The notes under the pieces are model-generated. The model made no database searches. It was not told where the DNA came from and saw only the letters and a list, made by a program, of their open reading frames with translations. DNA of 64,000 bases. Source: Nonomuraea solani (GTDB lineage: Bacteria; Actinomycetota; Actinomycetes; Streptosporangiales; Streptosporangiaceae). Positions within the stretch are counted from its first letter, which is position 1. Each line of letters starts with the position of its first letter. Positions 34,737 through 43,301 of this stretch are shown piece after piece. Both the position numbers and the translations under genes were made by a program. Where the stretch lies: positions 248,001 to 312,000 of the forward strand of contig NZ_FNVT01000012.1 of assembly GCF_900108335.1 (NCBI RefSeq). Reading direction: 5' to 3'.

Positions 34737-35974
34737 CAACCGTCTTTGAGGCGGGCCGCCTTCGCGTGCAGGTAGCGCTGCTGGGGCAGGCTCATGGCGC
34801 GCCCGGCCGCCTCCTCGTAGGAGTCGCGGGCGCCCGCGTGGTCGCCGGACATCTCCAGCAGATGCGCGCGGACGGCGTACAGGCGGTGGTCGTCCGCGAG
34901 CCGGTCGCCGAGGCCGTCGAGCAGGCCGAGACCGGCTTCCGGGCCACGCGCCATGGCCACGGCGACGGCGTGGTTGAGCGCCAGCATGGGGTTGTCGGAG
35001 TCGCGCATCAGCAGCTCGTACAGGGCCGTGATCTGCGGCCAGTCTGTCTCCTCCGCCGTGGCCGCCTCGTCGTGCACGGCCGCGATCGCCGCCTGGAGCT
35101 GGTACGGCCCCGGCCGCCCCCGGGAGAGGGCGCCGGTCACGAGTTCGACGCCCTCGGCGATGTACGCGGCGTTCCACAGGCCCCGATCCTGCTCGGCCAT
35201 CGGGATCAGCGCGCCGTCCGGCCCGGTGCGCGCCGGGCGGCGGGCGTCGGTGAGCAGCATGAGGGCCAGCAGCCCGGCCACCTCGGGGTCGCCGGGCAGC
35301 AGCCGATGCACCATGCGGGTCAGCCTGATCGCCTCCGCCGCCAGCTCCGCGCGCTGCAGGTCGGGCCCTGACGTGCTGGCGTACCCCTCGTTGAAGATCA
35401 GGTAGAGGACGTGCAGCACCGCGCCGAGCCGTTCGGCGCGCTCGGGGCCGCGCGGCAGCCGGAACGGCAGGCCGCTGTCCTTGACGCGCTGCTTGGCGCG
35501 GGTGATGCGCCTGGTCATCGTGCCCTCGGGCACCAGGAACGCGCGGGCGATCTCGGCGGTGGTCAGACCGCCCACCGCCCGCAGCGTGAGCGCGATCTGC
35601 GAGGGCGGCGACAGCGACGGATGGCAGCACATGAACAGCAGGATGAGCGTGTCGTCCGAGGCGGATACCGGCTGGTCGGCGCCCGGCGCGAGCCGGTCCT
35701 GCGGCAGCGCCCAGGCCGCCACGACGTCCTCGCGGCGGCGGCGCGCCTGCTCGCCCCGCAGCAGGTCGGTCAGCCGCCGCGAGGCCACCGTGATGAGCCA
35801 GGCGCGCGGATTGTCCGGTACGCCCTCCGCCGGCCACTGCAGCGCGGCCGCCAGCAGCGCCTCCTGTACGGCGTCCTCGGCGGTGGCGAAGTGCCCGAAA
35901 CGCCGGACCAGCGCGCCGAGGACCTGCGGCGCCAGCTCGCGCAGCAGGCCCTCGGCCGGGGCGCCGCCGATCAG
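34736..35974 (-). CDS. ECF sigma factor with C-terminal TPR-like extension (ECF42 type)
   Basis: A 412-residue sigma factor: region 2 includes FATAEDAVQEALLAA and WLITVASRRLTDLLR, region 4 includes LTTAEIARAFLVPEGTMTRR. Beyond it, about 230 residues of helical repeats (LALNHAVAVAMARGPEAGLG, LLEMSGDHAGARDSYEEAAG) form the extension known from group ECF42, where it is needed for activity; no anti-sigma gene is expected. The upstream partner gene encodes a DGPF/YCII protein, the usual companion. No ATG or GTG is in frame near the expected N-terminus; CTG at 35974, overlapping the partner's TGA as CTGA, is the best start. Confidence 0.88.
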   Translation of the reverse strand: MIGGAPAEGLLRELAPQVLGALVRRFGHFATAEDAVQEALLAAALQWPAEGVPDNPRAWLITVASRRLTDLLRGEQARRRREDVVAAWALPQDRLAPGADQPVSASDDTLILLFMCCHPSLSPPSQIALTLRAVGGLTTAEIARAFLVPEGTMTRRITRAKQRVKDSGLPFRLPRGPERAERLGAVLHVLYLIFNEGYASTSGPDLQRAELAAEAIRLTRMVHRLLPGDPEVAGLLALMLLTDARRPARTGPDGALIPMAEQDRGLWNAAYIAEGVELVTGALSRGRPGPYQLQAAIAAVHDEAATAEETDWPQITALYELLMRDSDNPMLALNHAVAVAMARGPEAGLGLLDGLGDRLADDHRLYAVRAHLLEMSGDHAGARDSYEEAAGRAMSLPQQRYLHAKAARLKDG

Positions 35975-36387
35975 AACCCCATGTCCTCGGCCGACTCGGC
36001 GATGGGCCGGATGTCGGCGTAGGCGTTGTCGTAGGCGTTGCCCGGGTAGGGGCACTGACCCAGGCGGGCGGCGATCTCGACGGCCCGGTCGATGCCGGCG
36101 CACTCCACGACCCAGTAGCCGGCCAGCACCTCCTGGGTCTCGGCGTAGGGCCCGTCGGTGACGTAGGGAACGCCGTCGCGGGCGCCGACCCTGCGGGTGT
36201 GCACGGGCGCGACCAGGCCGCGCGTCTCGACCAACTCGCCGGACTCCTCCAGCTCCCTGTTGACGGTCGTCATGAACTCCGCCATGGCCGCCATGTCCTC
36301 CGGGGTCCACTCGGCCTTGGTGGTGTGCTTGCCGGCCATGGCCTCGTAGTCCTGCTGGGACGCGTACGAAAGGATCATGTACTTCAT
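35971..36387 (-). CDS. DGPF/YCII-domain protein
   Basis: A 138-residue YCII-related protein with the characteristic DGPYAETQEVLAGYWVVE (the DGPF motif) near residue 85. These small dimeric ferredoxin-like proteins accompany ECF42 sigma factors and are thought to be their targets or modulators; their chemistry is unclear. ATG at 36387 is preceded by GGAGA at the right distance. The gene overlaps the sigma-factor start, so the two are co-translated. Confidence 0.9.
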   Translation of the reverse strand: MKYMILSYASQQDYEAMAGKHTTKAEWTPEDMAAMAEFMTTVNRELEESGELVETRGLVAPVHTRRVGARDGVPYVTDGPYAETQEVLAGYWVVECAGIDRAVEIAARLGQCPYPGNAYDNAYADIRPIAESAEDMGF

Positions 36388-36499
36388 CGAATCTCCTTGA
36401 TCGTGGGTCCTTCAGCGGAGACGTCGGAGCCGGGACGGCGTACCGGACATCATGCCCCCGGGTTCTTGTCACGTCACGGTGTGCGGGACCATCGGAGGC

Positions 36500-37291
36500 G
36501 TGCCTTACACGACCACCGCCGACGGTGTGAAGCTGTCCTACCAGGTACGCGGCGACGGGCCGCCTCTCGTGCTGCTGCAGGGGCAGGCCAACGACCACCG
36601 CTGGTGGGATCCCGTACGCGCGGATTTCGGGGCCTATCAGAGCATCACCTTCGACTGGCGGGGCACCGGCGACAGCGACAAACCGGACGTGCCGTACACG
36701 ACGCGGGGGTTCGCCGCCGACGTGGCGGCCGTGCTCGACGCGGTGGGTGTGGGGCGGGCGCACGTGTACGGGACCTCGATGGGCGGGCGGGTGGCCCAGT
36801 GGGTGGCGGCCGATCATCCGGCGCGTGTCGGGGGGCTGGTGCTCGGGTGTACGTCGCCGGGTGGCGTTCACGGGGTCGAGCGGAGCAACGACGTGCGCAA
36901 GTCACTGGTGCAGCCGGACCGGGAGGCGGCCAGGCGGGCGGTACTGGAGCTGATGTACACGCCTGGCTGGCTGGCCACGCATCCAGGGCCGCACTACACG
37001 ACCGGCGACCCCCGGATGCCGGCGCATGCCCGGCGGCGGCATCTGGCCGCGAGCGCGGGGCATGACGCCTGGGACGCGCTGCCCGGCATCGCCGCGCCGA
37101 CCTTGATCGTGCACGGGACGGACGACGTGTTCAACCCGGCGGCCAACGCGCCGCTGCTGGCCGAGCGGATTCCGGGGGCGGAGCTGCGGCTCATCGAAGG
37201 GGCGCGGCATGCTTACTTCGAGGAGTTCAGGGAGGTGGCGAGCCCGATGGTGCTGGAGTTCCTGGCCGGGGTCAGCCCGCTGCTCGGGTGA
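36500..37291 (+). CDS. Alpha/beta hydrolase
   Basis: A 263-residue alpha/beta-fold hydrolase. The nucleophile elbow is YGTSMGGR (serine near residue 93), the acid is in VHGTDDVFNP and the histidine in EGARHAYFEE; the oxyanion region is VLLQGQANDHRWW. Substrate unknown; relatives include non-haem haloperoxidase-like esterases and lactonases. The start is uncertain: GTG 36500 has GGAGG only one base upstream, while GTG 36479 or ATG 36452 would give longer versions. The gene ends in a 20-base tail-to-tail overlap with the WYL regulator. Confidence 0.88.
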   Translation: MPYTTTADGVKLSYQVRGDGPPLVLLQGQANDHRWWDPVRADFGAYQSITFDWRGTGDSDKPDVPYTTRGFAADVAAVLDAVGVGRAHVYGTSMGGRVAQWVAADHPARVGGLVLGCTSPGGVHGVERSNDVRKSLVQPDREAARRAVLELMYTPGWLATHPGPHYTTGDPRMPAHARRRHLAASAGHDAWDALPGIAAPTLIVHGTDDVFNPAANAPLLAERIPGAELRLIEGARHAYFEEFREVASPMVLEFLAGVSPLLG

Positions 37292-38210
37292 GGCGGGCCG
37301 CCAGGGCGCGCAGGTGCGCGGTCAGCTCGGGTGGCTCGTGCACCTCGAACTCGCAGCCCAGCGTCGTCAGCCGGAAGGCCAGCCAGTCGAGGGTGTCGGC
37401 GTGCATGCGGACGCGGCAGGCCCGCTCGCCGATCGGGGTGACTTCGCCGAGCGCCCTGACCACCTCCGTGACGGGTGCCCGCAGCGTGACGACGGCCTCG
37501 TACGTGGCCGCCAGCGAGTAGAGCTGGTCCGCGACGTAGGCGGCGGCGTCACCGGCGGGCGGTTCGCGCGGCACGACCCTGGCACCCGTAGCCCGCACGT
37601 CGTCGATGCGGTCGATGCGGAAGATGCGCCAGTCGTCGCGGTCGTGGTCGTGGCCGAGCAGATACCAGCGCCGCCCGGCCGCCACCATCCGGTGCGGGTC
37701 CACCAACCGTCTGGTGGTGGTGCCGTCATTCGTCCGGTACGCGAACCGTACCCGCTCCTTGTTAGCCACCGCCGCCGCGAGCGCGGTGAGCCGCCCGGGG
37801 TCGACCTGGGGGCCCTCGACGGCGGGCATCGGCACCGTCGCGCCGCTCAGCGCCCTGACCCGGTAGCGCAGGCGGGCCGGGAGCACCTGCTCCAGCTTGG
37901 CAAGAGCCCGTACGGACGCCTCCTCGATGCCCTGCACCGGATGCCGGGCGGCGGTGGACAGGCCGACCGTGATGGCCACCGCCTCCTCGTCGTCCAGCAG
38001 CAGCGGCGGCATGGCCGCACCCGCGACCAGCCGGTATCCGCCGGCCGCGCCCATCGTGGCCTCGACCGGGTAGCCGAGGTCGCGCAGGCGCTCGACGTCC
38101 CGGCGTACCGTCCGGCGGCTGACCCCGAGCCGGTCGGCCAGCTCGCCGCCCGGCCATTCGCGCGGGGTCTGGAGCAGCGACAGGAGGGTGAGGAGGCGGG
38201 AGTCGCTCAT
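37272..38210 (-). CDS. WYL-domain transcriptional regulator
   Basis: A 312-residue regulator: an HTH_11-type winged helix at the N-terminus (ELADRLGVSRRTVRRDVERL) and a WYL ligand-sensing domain (VRFAYRTNDGTTTRRLVDPH, RWYLLGHDHDRDDWRIFRID) that may bind nucleotides or nucleic acid. It is divergent from a VOC-protein gene with an inverted repeat in between, so it probably regulates that gene. ATG at 38210 is chosen over 38231, which lies inside the inverted-repeat zone. Confidence 0.9.
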   Translation of the reverse strand: MSDSRLLTLLSLLQTPREWPGGELADRLGVSRRTVRRDVERLRDLGYPVEATMGAAGGYRLVAGAAMPPLLLDDEEAVAITVGLSTAARHPVQGIEEASVRALAKLEQVLPARLRYRVRALSGATVPMPAVEGPQVDPGRLTALAAAVANKERVRFAYRTNDGTTTRRLVDPHRMVAAGRRWYLLGHDHDRDDWRIFRIDRIDDVRATGARVVPREPPAGDAAAYVADQLYSLAATYEAVVTLRAPVTEVVRALGEVTPIGERACRVRMHADTLDWLAFRLTTLGCEFEVHEPPELTAHLRALAARLTRAAG

Positions 38211-38231
38211 GTCTTCCAGAATGCCCGACAT

Positions 38232-38252
38232 GTAGGACAGGTTCTGACCTAC
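38232..38252. promoter_or_regulatory. Inverted repeat between WYL regulator and VOC gene
   Basis: GTAGGACAG (38232-38240) and CTGACCTAC (38244-38252) are inverted with one mismatch and a 3-base spacer. The position in the 96-base divergent region suggests the WYL regulator's operator. Confidence 0.5.
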
Positions 38253-38306
38253 TCCCGGAATAGCGTCGTTCGTAGGCATTCGCTTCCGCTTCCGTTGGAG
38301 GAAACC

Positions 38307-38783
38307 ATGACCGTCAACCCGATCCCCGAGGGCTACACCACCATCACGCCGTGGATCATCTCCCAGGACTCGGCCGGGATCATCCGCTATCTCGAGACCG
38401 CGTTCGACGCCGTCGAACTGGGCCGGGTGACCGACGCCGAGGGGCGCGTCGGGCACGCCGAGGTACGGATCGGGAACGCCATCGTGATGCTGGTCGACGC
38501 CAGGGCCGGCGCGGCGCCCACCCCGGCCTTCCTGCGCCTGTACGTCCCCGACGCCGACGCCACCCACCGCCGGGCCGTCGAGGCGGGCGGGACGTCGGTC
38601 ACGGAGGTCACGCACCTGTACTGGGGCGACCGGGTGGGCCGCGTCCGCGACCCGTTCGGGAACCTGTGGTGGATCCAGACCCGCATCGAGGAGGTCTCGG
38701 AGGAGGAGATGACGCGCCGGATGAGCGACCCGGAGTTCACGAAGGCGATGGAGTACGTGCAGAGCGCCCAATTCTCCGTGTGA
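38307..38783 (+). CDS. VOC-superfamily protein (PhnB/glyoxalase-like)
   Basis: A 158-residue protein beginning with IPEGYTTITPWIISQDSAG and containing LYVPDADATHRRAVEAGG and DRVGRVRDPFGNLWWIQT, typical of the PhnB-like branch of the vicinal-oxygen-chelate fold. Enzymatic activity is unproven for this branch; some members bind antibiotics. ATG at 38307 has a strong TTGGAGG site. It is divergent from the WYL regulator. Its last 47 bases overlap the end of the DUF5360 gene on the other strand. Confidence 0.88.
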   Translation: MTVNPIPEGYTTITPWIISQDSAGIIRYLETAFDAVELGRVTDAEGRVGHAEVRIGNAIVMLVDARAGAAPTPAFLRLYVPDADATHRRAVEAGGTSVTEVTHLYWGDRVGRVRDPFGNLWWIQTRIEEVSEEEMTRRMSDPEFTKAMEYVQSAQFSV

Positions 38784-39186
38784 GCCAGACGATTCCCGGG
38801 ATGGGGAAGATCATGAGGTAGAGGTTCGGCGCCCACCAGGTCAGGTCGAAGTCGCCGCGCAGGGTCCAGAACGCGATCGCCATCAGCCCGGAGGCCATCG
38901 TCAGCACGAGCGACACCAACATCAGGGGCGGGCCGGTCGGCTCGTTCCGGCGGAGGAGGATCAGGCTCAGGAGGCCGGTGGCGCTGGCCGGCAGGTCGAT
39001 CCAGAGGAACGACCAGTTCCAGGCGATCATCATGGGGTCGGCGTAGTCGGCGAACGCCCACTCCGGGGGGATCAGCCCTAACCCGGTGATCGCGAAGTAG
39101 ACCACGAACCCCAGGTCGGTGACCAGCATCAGCGCCTTGGTGACGGGCAACACGGCCTTGGTGTCCGGTTCAGGGACGGGTGGCAC
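38737..39186 (-). CDS. Small four-helix membrane protein (DUF5360-like)
   Basis: A 149-residue integral membrane protein with four hydrophobic segments (about 14-35, 52-75, 83-105 and 115-135). It resembles the DUF5360 family found downstream of TetR regulators in actinobacteria; function unknown. GTG at 39186 sits inside the 3' end of the TetR gene (17-base overlap) and has GGAGGAGA upstream, so the two are coupled and the regulator probably controls this membrane protein. Confidence 0.8.
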   Translation of the reverse strand: MPPVPEPDTKAVLPVTKALMLVTDLGFVVYFAITGLGLIPPEWAFADYADPMMIAWNWSFLWIDLPASATGLLSLILLRRNEPTGPPLMLVSLVLTMASGLMAIAFWTLRGDFDLTWWAPNLYLMIFPIPGIVWLTRRIGRSARTPSPS

Positions 39187-39763
39187 GGTCGATCTCCTCC
39201 ATGAGGTAGCGGCGGGTGCGCTCGTGCAGCGCGGGATCCGGCTCGCCGAGCCCGAGCAGCCTGACCGCCCACCACCCGTCCACGGCCAGGCGTACGGCCG
39301 TCGCGACGGCCGGGTCGATGCCGTCGTCGACGAGCCGCGCCTGCCAGGCCGCGAACCTCTCCCGCAACGGCTCCAGCCCGGCCGGATCGACCAGCACCCC
39401 GGCCAGCAACGCGGCGGTGACACGGTCGGCCGGGAAGTCGTGGACCGTGTCGTCGGCGGTGCGGCCGACGGCTGCGGCGGCGGTGTTGGGGTGTCGCTCG
39501 GGGATGGTGGCCGCGACGTAGGCCCGCAGGAAGTCGCCGGGGCGGTCGCCCGCGCGGGCCAGCGCGTCGTCGAAAGCCTCGGTCAGCCGCCGGACCATGC
39601 CGGCGACCAGGGCCTGCTTGGTGGGGAAGTGGTAGAACAGGCCGCCCTTGGACACGCCCGCCCGCTTGGCGACGGCTTCGAGGGTGAGGGATTCGGCCCC
39701 ATCGGAGAGCAGCACTTCGGTGGCCGCGTCGAGCAGCCGCTCCTTGGAACTGGGTCGTGGCAC
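39170..39763 (-). CDS. TetR-family regulator
   Basis: A 197-residue repressor. HTH: ESLTLEAVAKRAGVSKGGLF then YHFPTKQALVAGMVRRL, a classic TetR DNA-binding domain; the C-terminus is of the TetR_C type found in drug-response regulators. Its ATG at 39763 lies eight bases from a near-perfect operator palindrome. It overlaps the DUF5360-like gene, the likely target. Confidence 0.9.
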   Translation of the reverse strand: MPRPSSKERLLDAATEVLLSDGAESLTLEAVAKRAGVSKGGLFYHFPTKQALVAGMVRRLTEAFDDALARAGDRPGDFLRAYVAATIPERHPNTAAAAVGRTADDTVHDFPADRVTAALLAGVLVDPAGLEPLRERFAAWQARLVDDGIDPAVATAVRLAVDGWWAVRLLGLGEPDPALHERTRRYLMEEIDRATRP

Positions 39764-39771
39764 GCCTATTA

Positions 39772-39793
39772 CTGTACCGGCTGACCGGTACAG
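39772..39793. promoter_or_regulatory. 22-base inverted repeat, TetR operator
   Basis: CTGTACCGG and its exact complement CCGGTACAG flank CTGA. It lies immediately upstream of the TetR start, the canonical autoregulatory position. The CTGTACCGG..CCGGTACAG core resembles operators of several TetR proteins whose recognition helix includes SKGGLFYHF (recollection, not checked). Confidence 0.75.
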
Positions 39794-40188
39794 TTGATTC
39801 GACGCGGATCCGTGGGGTTGCTACCTTGGCCTTCATGTCCAGCCCCGAGGCATCAAGACGCTAGCCACCGGTCGTCCGGTGGCTGCTCCGCGCTGCCGTC
39901 CCGCCTGTCAGGCCGGGGCGACTTCGTTCGCGCCATCGGATCTGTGGATTTCGTAGCGCCCGGGTGACGCGTCGCACTTCGCGACCGCGTACCGGGCGCC
40001 TCGGCGCGGCAGGACGACCTACTCCCCCGCCGGCTGCTTCGGCACGGCGAATCGATCTCGCCTTCCGCCGAGTGCTTCGGCACGGCGGGTTGATCCCGTC
40101 TCCTGCCGGATGCCTCGGCGCGGCGGGTCGATCTTCACTCCTGCCCGCTTCCTCATGTCGATCCACGACGTGGTCGCGGAGTTTTGTC
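39794..40188. other. 395-base gap before the efflux gene
   Basis: No gene is supported. The right half is the 38-base tandem repeat described separately; the left half shows only GC-rich unstructured sequence with an inverted pair CCACCGG/CCGGTGG near 39867-39883. The efflux promoter presumably lies between 40146 and 40188. Confidence 0.45.
39995..40145. repeat. 38-base degenerate tandem repeat, four units
   Basis: Units of the type GGNTGCYTCGGCRCGGCGGG followed by TCGATC and CTCCTGCC begin at about 39995, 40032, 40070 and 40108. Units 2-4 are exactly 38 bases apart; unit 1 is one base shorter. The array ends 43 bases before the efflux-gene ATG. Confidence 0.75.
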
Positions 40189-41397
40189 ATGCCTTTCGCT
40201 GTTTACCTGCTCGGACTGGCGGTCTTCGCCCAAGGGACGTCCGAGTTCATGCTGTCCGGGCTCGTGCCCGGCATCGCGCGGGACCTGCACGTGTCCATTC
40301 CGGCCGCCGGGCTGCTGACCTCGGCGTTCGCCGCCGGGATGGTGGTGGGGGCGCCGCTGATGGCGGTGCTGAGCCTGCGGCTGTCCAGACGGTCCGCCCT
40401 GCTGACCTTCCTGGTCGTCTTCCTGCTCGTACACGTGGTGGGCGCCCTCACCACCAGCTACGAGGTACTGCTCGTCACCCGCGTGCTGGCGGCGCTGGCC
40501 AACGCCGGGTTCCTGGCGGTCGCCATGGCCACCGCCATCGGCCTGGCGCCCCCGGACGCCAAGGGTCGCGCCACCTCCATCCTGCTCGGCGGGGTCACCA
40601 TCGCCTGCGTGGCGGGGGTGCCCGGCGGTGCGCTGCTCGGTGAGCTCTGGGGGTGGCGGTCGGCGTTCTGGGCGGTGGCCATCGCGCTGGTGCCGGCGAT
40701 CGTCGCGGTCCTGAAGTCCGTACCGGCTGCTCGTGGCGTCCGCGAGAGCGGGGCGCGAGACGAGCTGCGAGCGCTGCGGCGGCCCCGGCTGCTGGTGCTC
40801 CTCGCGCTGGGGGCACTGGTGAACGGGGGTACGTTCTGCACCTTCACCTACCTCGCGCCGCTGCTCACGGAGGTGAGCGGGATCGGGACCGCGTGGCTGC
40901 CGGGCATGCTGGCGCTGTTCGGGCTGGGGTCGTTCGCCGGGGTGACGATCGGCGGGCGGATCGCCGACGTACGGCCCACGCTGTTGCTGGTCGTCGGCGG
41001 GCCGGCCCTGGTGACCGGGTGGGCCCTCTTCGCGGCTTCGGCCGGAGCGCTGGTGCCGGCCGTGGTGCTGGTCTTCGTCCAGGGCACGCTGTCGTTCGCG
41101 GTGGGCTCCACACTGATCTCCCAGGTCCTGTACGCGGCCACCGACGCGCCCACCCTGGCCGGCGGATTCGCCACGGCGGCGTTCAACGTCGGCGCGGCAC
41201 TCGGACCCTGGCTGGGCGGGGTCGTCATCGGGGCCGGGTTCGGTTTCCGCGCACCGGTATGGGTGAGCGCCGGCCTGGTGGCGGCCGCCCTGGCCGTCGC
41301 GGCCGCCGCCCATCTGCTCCCCCGCCTGACCCCGCGCCTGGCCCCGGCCGACCTCCCTTCTGACCCCGCGCCTGGCCCCGGCCGGCCTCCCGTCTGA
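40189..41397 (+). CDS. MFS efflux transporter, chloramphenicol (Cml/Cmx) family
   Basis: A 402-residue twelve-segment major facilitator. The N-terminus PFAVYLLGLAVFAQGTSEFM and GLLTSAFAAGMVVGAPLMAV, followed by ARLSRR-like loop A, match the Cml/Cmx drug-proton antiporters of actinomycetes; GVPGGALLGELWGWRSAFW is antiporter motif C. It may export chloramphenicol or another amphiphile; specificity cannot be read. ATG at 40189 has GCGGAG about eight bases upstream. The tail repeats Pro-Ala-Asp residues encoded by a short DNA duplication of CTGACCCCGCGCCTGGCCCC. Confidence 0.88.
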   Translation: MPFAVYLLGLAVFAQGTSEFMLSGLVPGIARDLHVSIPAAGLLTSAFAAGMVVGAPLMAVLSLRLSRRSALLTFLVVFLLVHVVGALTTSYEVLLVTRVLAALANAGFLAVAMATAIGLAPPDAKGRATSILLGGVTIACVAGVPGGALLGELWGWRSAFWAVAIALVPAIVAVLKSVPAARGVRESGARDELRALRRPRLLVLLALGALVNGGTFCTFTYLAPLLTEVSGIGTAWLPGMLALFGLGSFAGVTIGGRIADVRPTLLLVVGGPALVTGWALFAASAGALVPAVVLVFVQGTLSFAVGSTLISQVLYAATDAPTLAGGFATAAFNVGAALGPWLGGVVIGAGFGFRAPVWVSAGLVAAALAVAAAAHLLPRLTPRLAPADLPSDPAPGPGRPPV

Positions 41398-41423
41398 CCC
41401 CCGCCTGACCCCCGCCTGAGCCA

Positions 41424-41504
41424 CCTGCCTCTCCACCGGGCTCATCGCCGGTTCGACCATCGGCGCCAGGAGCCACACCCGGCCCAAAACCCGGTGGAGG
41501 CAGG
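41424..41504. terminator. Inverted repeat after efflux gene
   Basis: CCTGCCTCTCCACCGGG (41424) pairs with CCCGGTGGAGGCAGG (41490) with a two-base bulge around a 49-base loop. It lies 27 bases past the MFS stop and ends 27 bases before the next ATG, so it may terminate the efflux transcript or structure the next leader. Confidence 0.5.
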
Positions 41505-41531
41505 GACACGGCCTGGGGCACAGTGAGGACC

Positions 41532-42326
41532 ATGGAGCTTGCCGCACATTTCCACCGGGAAGTACGCGCATTCCACGACGCCGCCCGTCAGGCGGCCGAC
41601 GACGGCGACGCGCCCGCCGTACCGTCATGTCCTGATTGGACGATGTCCGACCTCGTGGGTCACCTGAGCGGGGTGCAACGGATGGTGACCGCCGTCATCA
41701 GGGACCGGCTCAAGGGGTTCCCCGACCCTGCCCAGCTCATGGCCGGCGAGTTGCCGGCGGACATGACGGGCTGGCCCGCCCCCGACCGGTCGCCCACCTT
41801 CGGGCCGATCCCGCTCACGCTGCTCGACTGGTTCGCCGAGGGGGCGGACCAGTTGGAGCGGCAGTTCCGGGAGCGCGAGCCGGGTGAGTTCGCGTGGACC
41901 TGGTGGGAGCAGGATCAGACGGTCGGGTTCTGGCTGCGGATGCAGACGATCGAGGCCGCCGTCCACCGCTGGGACGCCGAGCTGGCCATCGGCGCGGCGC
42001 GGCCGATCCACGAGGAGATCGCGGCCGACGCGGTCACGCAGACGTTCGAGGTCATGGCGCCCGCGCGGCGCTTCCTGACGCAGGCGCCGGCGGGGGCGGG
42101 CGAACGGTTCGGCTTCCGGCGTACCGATGGGCCGGGTGAGTGGGTGGTGCACTTCGACGGGGAGCACGTGCGGCTGGGGGACGGCGGCGCGGCGGACGTG
42201 GAGGCGGCCGGTACGGCGTCGGACCTGATGCTGTTCCTCTGGCACCGGCTCCCGGCCGACGAACTCGACGTCCGAGGCGACAAGGCTCTGCTCGACCGGT
42301 ACTTCGTCCTGGTTCCTCCCGTATGA
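41532..42326 (+). CDS. Maleylpyruvate isomerase/mycothiol-dependent family protein
   Basis: A 264-residue protein of the MDMPI N-terminal (DinB-like) superfamily. The hallmark VPSCPDWTMSDLVGHLSGVQ is near residues 36-55, with metal-ligand histidines expected in VGHL and TIEAAVHRWDAE. The C-terminal half is the small SCP-like MDMPI domain (DLMLFLWHRLPADEL). Such proteins use mycothiol, the actinobacterial thiol, for isomerisation or detoxification; the substrate is unknown. GTG 41523 is an alternative start. It is followed 14 bases later by the AraC gene. Confidence 0.88.
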   Translation: MELAAHFHREVRAFHDAARQAADDGDAPAVPSCPDWTMSDLVGHLSGVQRMVTAVIRDRLKGFPDPAQLMAGELPADMTGWPAPDRSPTFGPIPLTLLDWFAEGADQLERQFREREPGEFAWTWWEQDQTVGFWLRMQTIEAAVHRWDAELAIGAARPIHEEIAADAVTQTFEVMAPARRFLTQAPAGAGERFGFRRTDGPGEWVVHFDGEHVRLGDGGAADVEAAGTASDLMLFLWHRLPADELDVRGDKALLDRYFVLVPPV

Positions 42327-42340
42327 CCTAATCTTGCGGC

Positions 42341-43264
42341 ATGCAGGTCAGGGACGTGAACGGCACCCAACTCGCCGTCCTCACGCCGGCGTCGGGCGGT
42401 TTCCCCCGGCACAGCCACGACGAGTACGTCATCGGCGTCAACCTCTGCGGGCGTGAGCGGGTACGGCTGGACCGGTCCTCGTTCGAGGTCGATCTGGACG
42501 AGGTGACGGTGTACAACCCCGGCCAGGTCCAGTCGTGCACCACGCACGCTCCGGAGGGGGCGGCGTTCACCTGTGTGAGCTGGTACGTCCCGCCATCCAC
42601 CCTCACCGCCCTGACCGGAGGCCCACCACCGGACTTCGAACGCCCGGTCGTACGAGCCCCACGTCTCCGCGCCCACCTCCTGAAGACCGCCCACGACCTG
42701 ACCGCGTACGAGGCCGGACCGCCGGCGACCTCCCCTGGCCCGGCCACGTACGGGACCGGATCGGCGGAGGCCACGCCGGATCTGGGTGTGACCGGGTCGG
42801 CGGAAATCCCCCTCGGCCTGACCGGGCCGACGAACCTGACCGCTTGGGATACCGGGCTGACGGAGGAGCGGCTGACGCTCGTGCTCCTCCGCCTGCTCGA
42901 TCTGATCTCCGTCGCGGCCCGCCGGCCGGCCGATCTTCCGGCGGCCGGGGACGCCAGGATCGCCGCCGTGCTGGATCGGCTGCGCGGCGATCTGACCAGC
43001 GCGCCGCGCCTGGCCGACCTCGCTCACGAGGCCGGGATGTCACGCGAGCACCTCGTACGTTCCTTCACCCGGGCGACCGGCTGCCCGCCCTACGCCTGGC
43101 ATCTGCAGGCCCGCCTCGCGGAGGGGCGGCGCAGGTTGCGGCGCGGTGAGCCGGTGGCCGAGGTGGCCCATGGGCTGGGGTTCGCCGACCAGGCGCATTT
43201 CCATCGGCACTTCCTGGCCGCGTACGCCATCACGCCCGGCCGCTACCGGGCCATCAACATCTGA
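42341..43264 (+). CDS. AraC-family regulator with cupin sensor
   Basis: A 307-residue regulator. The N-terminal cupin-like domain includes GFPRHSHDEYVIGVNLCG; the C-terminal AraC domain has two HTH motifs, LADLAHEAGMSREHLVRSF and VAEVAHGLGFADQAHFHRHF, ending in PGRYR. Between them lies about 55 residues of Pro/Gly/Thr-rich low-complexity sequence encoded by GACCGGGTCGGCGGA-like repeats, an expansion compared with relatives. The LysE exporter gene follows 37 bases downstream; AraC-LysE pairs are common, with the regulator controlling the exporter. Confidence 0.9.
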   Translation: MQVRDVNGTQLAVLTPASGGFPRHSHDEYVIGVNLCGRERVRLDRSSFEVDLDEVTVYNPGQVQSCTTHAPEGAAFTCVSWYVPPSTLTALTGGPPPDFERPVVRAPRLRAHLLKTAHDLTAYEAGPPATSPGPATYGTGSAEATPDLGVTGSAEIPLGLTGPTNLTAWDTGLTEERLTLVLLRLLDLISVAARRPADLPAAGDARIAAVLDRLRGDLTSAPRLADLAHEAGMSREHLVRSFTRATGCPPYAWHLQARLAEGRRRLRRGEPVAEVAHGLGFADQAHFHRHFLAAYAITPGRYRAINI

Positions 43265-43301
43265 CAAGACTCCTCGGGGTCCGGCCGGGAGAGTGAACGT
43301 C

